In this document: positions 1-7,067 of the stretch, in pieces
Numbering within the stretch: position 1 is the first letter of the stretch
How the letters are laid out: every line of letters starts with the position of its first letter
Assembly: GCF_000425065.1 (NCBI RefSeq)
Contig: NZ_AULB01000045.1
Location: 1 to 37,294, forward strand
Length of the DNA: 37,294 bases
Direction of reading: 5' to 3'
Source: Actinomadura rifamycini DSM 43936
GTDB taxonomy: Bacteria > Actinomycetota > Actinomycetes > Streptosporangiales > Streptosporangiaceae
Translations under genes and position numbers: made by a program
The notes under the pieces: generated by a model
The model's input: only the letters and a program-made list of their open reading frames with translations
Databases searched by the model: none
Told to the model about the DNA's origin: nothing

Positions 1-97
1 CCCGTCCTACCAGGGCTTCTTTACGTTCCAGGGCCCGCCACACCGCCCGCGATCATGATGTGATCACGCACCGTCGGACGCTGCTGGAAAAGGTTCA
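1..97. repeat. Terminal direct repeat; outer end of the IS5-family element
   Basis: Bases 1-97 are identical to 37198-37294. In the right-hand copy this stretch is the promoter-side end of the IS5-family element whose transposase lies at 36388-37158. The repeat stops exactly at the outermost base of the inverted repeat proposed for that IS. Position 1 is therefore inside an IS end and unique sequence begins at 98. Nothing convincing is encoded in 98-268. Confidence 0.9.
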
Positions 98-268
98 GTG
101 TGTCACTGGGGCAGATTTGCGGCACGAGATTGCCCCACCCCAAATGTGCTCACCAGTTCACCTCTCTCCTCGGTCACTTTCCGTAACGAAGACGCGGCGG
201 CCCGCAGGCCACCGCGCCTCCGTTCGAGACCGCTCAGGCGCTTCTGAGGGAGACCACCTTCCTCTTGC

Positions 269-575
269 TCAGTCGAGCGGCGAGCAGTTCGGCAAGGATC
301 GGCAGGGGCGAGCCCGGGTCGAGCCCGGGGCGATCTCCGCTCGTTCGTCGAGCGAGTTCTCCCACCGCCGTTGAAGTCTGGCCTTGAGTTCATTTCGCAT
401 GCCGTCGGAGACATGCGTGTAGACGCCGCGGATGCCCGGCACGACGTGTCCCAGCCGGTCGGCTTGAAGAACTTCGGGGACGCCGTCCTCCGCCATCCAG
501 GTCTTGTGGCCGTGCCGTAGCCCGTGCGGTGTGAGGTTCTCCGGCAGCGGCAGCCACGATGCCACCGGGGTCTCC
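269..575 (-). pseudogene. Tyrosine recombinase (phage-type integrase), C-terminal fragment
   Basis: The minus-strand frame ending at 269 carries the C-terminal catalytic part of a tyrosine site-specific recombinase. It shows the H-x-x-R box (TPHGLRHGHKTW), an LGH box (ADRLGHVVPG) and the nucleophile context GVYTHVSDGMR. Upstream of about position 575 the frame loses integrase similarity and runs antisense to a ferredoxin-reductase fragment, so the N-terminal DNA-binding part and the first catalytic Arg are gone. The C-terminal tail ends at a normal stop. This is probably the leftover of an integrated phage or integrative element. The family call is firm; the exact break point is approximate. 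Confidence 0.8.
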
Positions 576-576
576 T

Positions 577-1300
577 TCGGATGCGTCGCGCGTCGCGCGG
601 GCATCGCGGTCAGCGTCCTCGAATCGGCCCCCGCTCCGTGCGAGCGCGCGCTGGGCCGCGAGGTCGGCGCGCTGGCAGCGCGCCTGTTCACCGAGGCGGG
701 GATCGACCTGCGCTGTGACGTGCGGATCGCGCGCTTCGTCGACGGTCGGACGATCGAGCTGACGGACGGGACCGTCCTGTCGGCCGACATGGTGCTGGCC
801 AGTGTCGGTGGCGTGCCCGACCTGAAACGGCTCGACGGTGTCGGCCTGCGTGCCGAGGACGGGCTGGTGTGCGACGACGGCGGCCGGGTGCTCACGGCGA
901 GCGACGTGTGGGCCGTCGGTGATGCCGCCGCCTGGTGGGACCCGGTCAGGGGCGGCCATCACCGCGGCGAGCACTGGGCCGCAGCCGTCAACCAGGCGAC
1001 GGCGGTGGCCTGCGGCATCCTCGGCACCGACCCGCCGCCGCCCGTGCCGCCCTACGTGTGGTCCGACCAGTTCGGCCTCAAAGTGCAGACGCTCGGATGG
1101 ACCGGTGCGGCGGACGAGATCGTGCCGCTGCACGGCAACGGGTTGGCCAGGGGAGAGGTGAAGGGCACCGTCGTCGGATATTTCACAGGCGGCGTGCTGA
1201 CGTCTCGTTCGTAGCCCCTGCGCTCGTCGCCCGCTACAGGAATCTGGTGGTGACCGGCGCCGATCGGGCGACCGTCCTCGCCGAGGCCGGGCAGACGTGA
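577..1300 (+). pseudogene. FAD-dependent ferredoxin/rubredoxin reductase, 5'-truncated and frameshifted
   Basis: This is the C-terminal two thirds of a ferredoxin-NAD(P)H reductase of the type that feeds Rieske dioxygenases or P450s. Visible parts are the end of the NAD-binding Rossmann region (AGIAVSVLESAPAP), the second FAD-binding box (LTASDVWAVGDAAAWWDP) and a reductase C-terminal domain (VWSDQFGLKVQTLGW). The first FAD-binding GxGxxG region is missing, cut where the integrase remnant begins. The first frame stops at 1212-1214. The expected C-terminus (FVAPALVARYRNLVV) continues in another frame to the stop at 1298-1300, so there is an indel near 1200. With the SDR that follows, it looks like debris of an oxygenase or terpenoid/steroid degradation locus. 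Confidence 0.8.
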
Positions 1301-1348
1301 GCGCGCCGTCCGGCGTGTGATCTGCGAAGCGACAGTGGAGGTGATGCG

Positions 1349-2130
1349 ATGGGCCGTCTCACGGGCAAGGTCGCCTTCATCACCGGGGCCGCCCGGGGGC
1401 AGGGTCGGGCGGAGGCCGTCAGGCCGGCCGCCGAGGGAGCCGACGTCATCGCCGTCGACATCGAGGGATCGGCGAGCACGTACGTCCGGTACGCGGCCGA
1501 GCTGTACGAGACCGCCGCCCTTGTGAAGGCGCAGGGCCGGCGGGTCGTGACCCGGAACGTGGACGTGCGTGACCTGGACGGCCTGGATGCGGTGGTCCGG
1601 GACGGCGTCGCCAAACTCGGCCGGCTGGCCAACGCCGGGATCGTCAACTACGGCCGTACCTGGGAGCTCAGCGAAGAGCAGTGGCAGGACCTGATCGACG
1701 TCAACCCCACGGGTGTCCGGAAGACGATCAAGGCGACCGTTCCGACGCTCATCGAGCAGGGGCAGGGCGGCTCCGTCATCATCACGAGCTCCGTGGCGGG
1801 CCTGAAGGGACTGCCTTTCCTCGCCCATTACGCGGCCTTCAAGCACGGCGTCACCGGCCTCGCCAAGACACTGGCCAACGAACTGGGCGAGCACGACATC
1901 AGGGTCAACACCGTGCACCCGCACGGCGTCCGGACCGGCATGACGGACGACTCCATGGGGGCGCTCATCGGGAAGTCCCCGGCCTCGGCCCCATGTACAT
2001 GCCGGCCCTGCCGTACCAGGTGGTGGAGCCGGAGGACGTCGCCACCATCGTGGCCTTCCTCGCCTCGGACGAGGGCGAGTACATCACCGGCGACCAGCTG
2101 CGCGTCGACCTCGGCGCCATCAACGGCTGA
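1349..2130 (+). pseudogene. Mycofactocin-type short-chain dehydrogenase, frameshifted
   Basis: A ribosome-binding site (GGAGGTGATG) precedes an ATG at 1349. The product starts like the SDR subgroup that uses mycofactocin (GRLTGKVAFITGAARGQGR). The Rossmann TGxxxGxG, the NAG box (ANAGIVNYG), the catalytic Ser (VIITSSVAGLKG) and the YxxxK pair (HYAAFKHGVTG) are all present. Three lesions are visible. About four residues are missing before the NAG box (GRLANAG where GRLDxVVANAG is expected). Roughly 30 residues are lost after TGMTDDSMG. A frame change near 1975 moves the C-terminus (VVEPEDVATIVAFLASDE) into another frame that ends at 2130. The enzyme is almost certainly inactive. Subgroup assignment is by motif memory only. 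Confidence 0.8.
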
Positions 2131-2180
2131 GACGAAGCCCAACGCCGGCCACGGCGCGTTCGCCGGGTACGGTGCGAAGC

Positions 2181-3926
2181 TCAGAGCCGTTCGTCGATCC
2201 GGCGAAGGACAGGTCCGGGGACGTGCCCGAAGCGGGCGAGATCGAGCAGGGTGATCGAGGCGGGGATGGAGAGCATCTCCGACTGCGCCAGTGCCGGAGC
2301 CTCCTGCGCGAGGACGTTCTTGACCTCGGGGAGTCGCAGCAGTTCGAGTATCGAAGTGCCCAGCAGGCCGGGGTTCTTCAGCTCTTCGACCGCCGGCAGC
2401 GGCGCCGCGACGATGGCGGCCCGCTCCCGCTGCTCCCGTACCAGCAGGTGCTCGCGCGTGACGTCGCCCTCTCGCGGGATGCCGATGCGCTCGAACTGGC
2501 TGGGCGGCGCGTCATTGTCGATCATGAGGCGGCGCATCAGCTCGATCATGCGGAGCTCCACCTCGTCGTCGACGATCGGGTCCTCCTGGGCCGGATCGCG
2601 TTCCAGATCGAAGAGGAGCGTGCCGTGCTGCCAGGGGTTCATGAAGGCCTGGGACGCCGACGTCCGCATCGTGCGCACGCCCTTGGTGAAGCTGAAGGGC
2701 TCGGCGGGCTCCCAGGCCTTCAGCTCGCCGATCGAGAATCGGGCGCGCATATGGGTTGGCATGAGCGTGAACTCTTCGAGCGGACCGTTGCCCATGTCCT
2801 TGGCGGCGCGCATGTAGACGTAGCGTCCGTCCGTGACGTTGACGTGCCCGCCGTGGATGCCGAAGAGTGCGCCGTCCCGGACCCGCTCGTCCTCGGCCAG
2901 GACGGCGGCCAGGTCGCCGCCCTGCATGTCGGGGGTCGGTTCGAGGCCGAAGTAGCGGAGCACGGTCGGCGCGATGTCGATCGTCTGCGCGAGGGCGCCG
3001 CGCCGCTCGTCCCGTCCGCCGGTCCGCGGGTCCCAGAGGAACATCGGCAGGTGCACGAGCTCGTTAAACCACGGCTGCACGGACTTGGCCCACCAGCCGT
3101 GCTCGCCTAGCAGGAAACCGTGGTCGGTGTTGACCAGCAGCATGGTGTCGTCCCACATGCCGTGCTCGTCCATGAAGTCCAGGACTCTGCCGAGCGAACG
3201 GTCGCACATCGAGACCAGGGCGGCGTACTCGTAACGGGCGTGCTCGATCTGCTCTTTGGGCTCGAGGACCTTCTGGTACGGCGGCCAGTCGAACTCCGGG
3301 CCGTCGTATTCGTGCGGGTAGAGGTCCTTGTATGGCCGGTGCGTGAAGAACGGCTCGTGCGGATCGAACATCTCGATCTGCAGCAGCCAGCGGTCGGCGC
3401 TCACGTTCGTCTCGAGGAAGTGGAGGCCGGCGTCGACGGTGCGGGTCTGCGAGTGCTCCGCCTCGGTGGGCATGTAGGTGCGGTTGATCGCGTCCTGCCG
3501 GTGCGACGCCGAGCCGTCCGCGTCCTGCGACCCCGCGGCCTCGACGACGCCCTTCCAGGGATCGCCTTCCTGGCCCCGCATGAACTCCCACGTGCTGTAC
3601 CGGGTGTGGTAGGTCGCGCCGCCGTCCTCCCAGTAGTGCGGGTGGTCGGAGACCAGGTGAGTGTGGATCCCCGCGTTTCTGAGCATCTCCGGCATGGAGT
3701 CGTCGAACGGCTCCAGCGGGCCCCAGCTGCGGTGCAGGAAGTTGTACCGGCCGGTGTGCATCTCGCGGCGGGCCGGCATGCACGGCAGCGAACCCGCGTA
3801 GAAGTTGTCGAACGTCACGGCCCTGGACGCGAGGCGGGCGAAGTTCGGCGCGTCGACGAAGGTGTCGGCGTAGGGCGCGAGCATGTGCCGGTTCAGGCTG
3901 TCGAACATGACGATGACGGCTCTCAT
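2181..3926 (-). CDS. Sulfatase (type I, formylglycine-dependent)
   Basis: A 581-residue hydrolase of the alkaline phosphatase/sulfatase superfamily that cleaves sulfate esters. The maturation motif C49-M-P-A-R53 (CxPxR) marks Cys49 for conversion to formylglycine. Metal ligands are suggested by D9 (VMFDSLNRH) and D268-H269 (NTDHGFLLGEHGWW). No signal peptide is visible, so it is probably cytoplasmic. About 75 residues after the usual core (from about 508) form a helical C-terminal extension that I do not recognise. The ATG at 3926 has a strong RBS (GGAGGAG). It overlaps the stop of the PadR gene by 4 bp (ATGA), so the two are probably translationally coupled. The divergent gene at 4620 encodes the formylglycine-generating enzyme needed to activate it. 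The substrate cannot be read from the sequence. Confidence 0.92.
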   Translation of the reverse strand: MRAVIVMFDSLNRHMLAPYADTFVDAPNFARLASRAVTFDNFYAGSLPCMPARREMHTGRYNFLHRSWGPLEPFDDSMPEMLRNAGIHTHLVSDHPHYWEDGGATYHTRYSTWEFMRGQEGDPWKGVVEAAGSQDADGSASHRQDAINRTYMPTEAEHSQTRTVDAGLHFLETNVSADRWLLQIEMFDPHEPFFTHRPYKDLYPHEYDGPEFDWPPYQKVLEPKEQIEHARYEYAALVSMCDRSLGRVLDFMDEHGMWDDTMLLVNTDHGFLLGEHGWWAKSVQPWFNELVHLPMFLWDPRTGGRDERRGALAQTIDIAPTVLRYFGLEPTPDMQGGDLAAVLAEDERVRDGALFGIHGGHVNVTDGRYVYMRAAKDMGNGPLEEFTLMPTHMRARFSIGELKAWEPAEPFSFTKGVRTMRTSASQAFMNPWQHGTLLFDLERDPAQEDPIVDDEVELRMIELMRRLMIDNDAPPSQFERIGIPREGDVTREHLLVREQRERAAIVAAPLPAVEELKNPGLLGTSILELLRLPEVKNVLAQEAPALAQSEMLSIPASITLLDLARFGHVPGPVLRRIDERL

Positions 3927-4522
3927 CGCGTCTCCTCCGGGCCGGGCGCTGGTGCGGGATTGATGGGGGTTCCGTCGAGGAGCCGCCGGCGGAGCTCGAC
4001 GAGCGAGGCGATGTGGCGGTCCATCTCCTCGGCCGAGCGCCGGTGGATCCATTCGGCCATCTGGGTGCCGAGCTCGATGTCGTGGCCGGGCGGGGCCTCG
4101 GCGAACAGGGGGCGCTCCCGATGGCGGTACTTCGCGACCTCGTCCCGTCGCGTGTCGATCTCGACGTCCAGGATGGCGATGACCTCCTCCACCGCCATGA
4201 ACGCCGCACTGCCCAGCCGCACCCAGAGATCGGGGTCCTGGAACCGCGAGGGCGGGTTGTACGGGCTCGCCAGCCAGTCCAGGACCACCGTGTGCCCCTC
4301 TTCGGTCACGCGGTAGCGCTTGGCGTTCGTCGCCCCGGGCCGTTCTTCGATCGTGTGCTCCACCCAGCCGCGCTTCTCCATCGCCGCCAGCGTCCGGTAC
4401 GCCTGGCTCATGGTCGTGTTGGACCGCAGGAACCGGCCGTACGTGTCGAAGAACTTCTTCAGCTCGTAGCCCGTGCTGGGGCGCAGGAGCAGGGCCGAGA
4501 GGAGCAAGAACTCTAGCTTCAT
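3923..4522 (-). CDS. PadR-family transcriptional regulator
   Basis: A 199-residue PadR/Vir-type regulator. The N-terminal winged helix spans about residues 1-85 (start MKLEFLLLSALLLRPSTGYE, wing region TNAKRYRVTEEGHTVVLDWL). A longer helical C-terminal domain (about 100-190) probably mediates dimerisation. The ATG at 4522 was chosen because the family begins at this motif; upstream in-frame sequence has no homology. It is first in an operon with the sulfatase, which it overlaps by 4 bp, and it diverges from the formylglycine-generating enzyme gene. It therefore probably controls both directions from the dyads at 4557-4592. PadR proteins are usually repressors released by a small ligand; a sulfate ester or its product would fit here but is inference. 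Confidence 0.9.
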   Translation of the reverse strand: MKLEFLLLSALLLRPSTGYELKKFFDTYGRFLRSNTTMSQAYRTLAAMEKRGWVEHTIEERPGATNAKRYRVTEEGHTVVLDWLASPYNPPSRFQDPDLWVRLGSAAFMAVEEVIAILDVEIDTRRDEVAKYRHRERPLFAEAPPGHDIELGTQMAEWIHRRSAEEMDRHIASLVELRRRLLDGTPINPAPAPGPEETR

Positions 4523-4556
4523 CGTGGGTGTGCCCGTCGTTGCCGGAAAACTGACC

Positions 4557-4592
4557 ATGCCATAAGTGGAATGACTTACCATGGCACAAGTG
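4557..4592. promoter_or_regulatory. Candidate PadR operator between divergent genes
   Basis: The 97-bp divergent region holds a perfect dyad TAAGT-6nt-ACTTA (4563-4578). It also holds a direct repeat, ATGCCATAAGTG (4557-4568) and ATGGCACAAGTG (4581-4592), whose starts are 24 bp apart. It lies between the padR-like gene (start 4522) and the formylglycine-generating enzyme gene (start 4620), and it is AT-richer than its surroundings. The position suits autorepression and control of both transcripts. Assignment to PadR is inference. Confidence 0.5.
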
Positions 4593-4619
4593 TCATACTC
4601 CCGTCGATAGGCCGGTTCC

Positions 4620-5579
4620 GTGGACGACCCCTCCCCGTGCTGCACGCCCCGCCTCACCTCCGATACGTCGGGCCTGCGGCGGGCCGCTCCCTCCGGGCCC
4701 GGCGCGCATCTGATCGAGCAGTGCCGCATCGAGGCCGGCGCCTTCCTGATGGGAGACGCCTTCGGCGACGGACTCGCCGGGGACGGTGAGTCGCCCGTCC
4801 ATGAGGTCACGCTCGACGCCTTCGAGATCGACGCCACGACCGTCACCAACGACGACTTCGCGCGCTTCGTGGATGACACGGGTTACCGAACCGAAGCGGA
4901 GGCCGCCGGTTTCTCGGCGGTCTTCCGCACGCTGGCGCACCCGGGTGCGGAGGTGCTGGGCACGGCTCCTCGCGCTCCATGGTGGCTCGCCGTGAAGGGA
5001 GCGAACTGGAGAAGCCCTGAGGGCCCGGGATCCGACCTGCGGGGGCGGGAAGAGCATCCTGTGGTCCACGTGACCTGGAACGACGCCCGGAGCTACTGCG
5101 CCTGGGCCGGGCGGCGCCTGCCGCGCGAGGCCGAATGGGAGTACGCGTCGCGCGGCGGCGTCGAAGGCGCCCGCTATCCCTGGGGCGACGAACTGCTCGG
5201 GACCCGGGGCGAGTGGCGGGCCAACATCTGGCAGGGGACGTTCCCCGATCGGAACACCGGTGAGGACGGCTGGCTCGCGACAGCGCCCGTGCGCGCCTTC
5301 GCGCCGAACGGCTTCGGCCTGTGGCAGACGGTCGGCAACGTGTGGGAGTGGTGCGAGGACGCGTTCGATCCGCGGGCGTACGCCAAGCGCGCCCGCGCCG
5401 GAGGCCCGGTGCACGACCCGCGTCCCCGGGTGGCTTCCGGCCTGCGAGTGCTGCGCGGCGGCTCGTATCTCTGCCACGAGTCCTACTGCAACCGGTACCG
5501 GAACGCGGCCAGGTCGTCGAACACGCCCGACTCGAGCATGGGCAACGCGGGCTTCCGCACCGTGACGCGCCGCGATTGA
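4620..5579 (+). CDS. Formylglycine-generating enzyme (sulfatase maturase)
   Basis: A 319-residue member of the copper-dependent formylglycine-generating enzyme family, which oxidises the Cys of a sulfatase CxPxR motif to formylglycine. The fold is complete from GAFLMGDAFGDG (about 40) through RLPREAEWEYASRGG, NGFGLWQTVGNVWEW and GNAGFR at the end. Both active-site cysteines are present in the conserved segment GGSYLCHESYCNRYR (C285 and C290), which separates it from catalytically dead SUMF-like proteins. The GTG at 4620 gives a sensible N-terminus, but the RBS is weak and the first about 30 residues are not conserved, so the start could be slightly downstream. It diverges from the padR-sulfatase pair and is the obvious activator of that sulfatase. 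Confidence 0.93.
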   Translation: MDDPSPCCTPRLTSDTSGLRRAAPSGPGAHLIEQCRIEAGAFLMGDAFGDGLAGDGESPVHEVTLDAFEIDATTVTNDDFARFVDDTGYRTEAEAAGFSAVFRTLAHPGAEVLGTAPRAPWWLAVKGANWRSPEGPGSDLRGREEHPVVHVTWNDARSYCAWAGRRLPREAEWEYASRGGVEGARYPWGDELLGTRGEWRANIWQGTFPDRNTGEDGWLATAPVRAFAPNGFGLWQTVGNVWEWCEDAFDPRAYAKRARAGGPVHDPRPRVASGLRVLRGGSYLCHESYCNRYRNAARSSNTPDSSMGNAGFRTVTRRD

Positions 5580-5670
5580 GAGTTGTGAGGGGGGTCGGAC
5601 GCGGCAGCGGCGGGAGTCGGCGGATCGGCACGTCGACCCGCCCCCTCTCGAGAAGAATCGAGGTGGGGCC

Positions 5671-5848
5671 GGTGCCTTCCACGATCTCCCTCGGCGCCAT
5701 GAGCTTCGGTTCGGGATTCACCCGCGACACCTGGATCGACGAGGAGCTGGCCGGCCGCCTGGTGAACCGTGCGCTCGACGCGGGGGTGAACCTGATCGAC
5801 ACCGCGGACACCTACGGTGGCGAGTTCGGCCGGTCCGAGACGCGCTTG
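5671..5848 (+). pseudogene. Aldo/keto reductase, N-terminal fragment
   Basis: About 60 residues match the N-terminal barrel of an aldo/keto reductase: STISLGAMSFGS, then DEELAGRLVNRALDAGVN and the catalytic Asp/Tyr segment LIDTADTYGGEFGRSET. Similarity starts without a proper initiation region and stops abruptly near 5848, where sequence belonging to a GH3 gene on the other strand begins. The fragment cannot encode a working enzyme. Confidence 0.75.
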
Positions 5849-5849
5849 G

Positions 5850-6440
5850 ATCGCCGGCAACGCGGCATCGACGCGGGTGGGGTTGATATGCGAGCTGCCG
5901 CCGCCCTGGTAGCGCGGCACGACTGCGAACTCGCCGATGACGGCGATGCGCTGTGCTCGCTCGGCGATGGGCAGGGTGGCGTGGTCGTTCTTCAGAAGCA
6001 CAGCACAGGCGGTGGCCAGTTTCCTGGCCAGGGCGTGGTGGGCCTCGGTGCCGAATTCACCGTCGCCGGGACGGCGCGCTCGGCGAGCGACCCCACCCTG
6101 CGGACGCTCTGATCGACGACGGCCTCGTCCAGCTCTCCATCGCGGACCGCCCGCACGACCTCGGCGTCGTCGACTCCTCGTTGCCGGGCATCTGCAGGTC
6201 CAGGCCCGCGGCCAGTGCGGCGACCCGGTCGTCGACCCCGCCCCAGTCACAGACGACCGCGCCCTCGAAGCCCCATTGCTTGCGCAGCACTTCGCTCAGC
6301 AGCCACCGGTTTCCGAGGCGTACACACCGTTGATCTTGTTGTAGGAGGACATCACCGCCGCGGGCCGTGCTTGGGTGACGACCCGCTCGAACGCCGGCAG
6401 GTAGATTTCGCGCAGGGTGCGTAGCGAACACGGCCGACCA
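5850..6440 (-). pseudogene. GH3 beta-glucosidase, internal fragment with several frameshifts
   Basis: Read on the minus strand, pieces in several frames line up in the order of a family 3 glycoside hydrolase. They are REIYLPAFERVV, then MSSYNKINGVYASE, then WGFEGAVVCDWGGVDDR (catalytic Asp region) with AALAAGLDLQMPG, and finally ACAVLLKND with GSSHINPTRVDAAL. At least three frame changes separate them; one lies near 6315 and another near 6200. Both gene ends are missing. It meets the aldo/keto reductase fragment at about 5849. Confidence 0.75.
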
Positions 6441-6495
6441 GCGGCGCGTGCAGGGTTCAGCGGAGTTCAAGTCGGCGGGGCGACACACCCCGAAA

Positions 6496-6757
6496 CAGAA
6501 CGCCTACGACGTCGGCAGCAACCTCGGCGTGACGATCCTCGGTAGGATCTCAGCGCTGATGTTTCGAGCGAACTTCACCGCCGAAGCAGGGGTCGAGAGC
6601 CTGCAACACCTGGACTCGGCACTTGCGGAGCAGGCCGAAGAGTCGCTCGGCGTGGCCATGGAGATGGCCCAGAAGCCGGGCATGCCCGACCTTGCTGCCC
6701 AGCGGCCGAAGCCTTCACCCATTCGCTCCAGGCTGCCGGGTTCATCGGCGGCGCGAG
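6496..6757 (+). pseudogene. DHA2/EmrB-QacA-type MFS exporter, C-terminal fragment
   Basis: QNAYDVGSNLGVTILG followed by AEESLGVAMEMAQ resembles the late transmembrane region of 14-TM drug/H+ antiporters. After a frame change near 6700, AAEAFTHSLQAAGFIGGA continues the same family pattern. No complete ORF supports it. The 310 bases from 6758 to 7067 hold no gene that I recognise, only the hairpin at 6937-6972. Confidence 0.5.
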
Positions 6758-6936
6758 CCGCATCGGATTGCCGCCGACTCGGGGGAAAGCCGAGCATCCT
6801 CCTTGTAGCCCAACACCCGGGCCGCTCGCTGAGGCGCCGCTGGAGACCTACGCGGGTTGGAGACTCCCTGGGAACCGGCGGATCAGCGGGCTCCTCGAGA
6901 CACCGGTGGGGAACCGGCTGTGGACGGAGGTTCGGC

Positions 6937-6972
6937 GAGACGCCCGGCTGCGGATTCCCAGCCGGGCGTCTC
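6937..6972 (-). terminator. Strong hairpin, terminator of the cholesterol oxidase gene
   Basis: A perfect 13-bp stem (GAGACGCCCGGCT / AGCCGGGCGTCTC, 6937-6949 and 6960-6972) with a 10-nt loop lies about 95 bp beyond the stop of the minus-strand cholesterol oxidase gene. No long T tract follows, which is common for actinomycete terminators. Confidence 0.65.
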
Positions 6973-7067
6973 GGGTGGATGGGAGCCTGGTTCGGCGGCG
7001 ACGGCCACGGCCAGCGATGCGGAAGATCGACCATTGAGCGCTGGACGCTCGACGGGTGCGGTCGGGT

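Noticed and set aside
3924..4589. N-terminal extension of the sulfatase to an 802-residue protein
   Set aside because: The extra residues are an out-of-frame reading of the PadR gene; the ATG at 3926 has a strong RBS and starts at the sulfatase fold.
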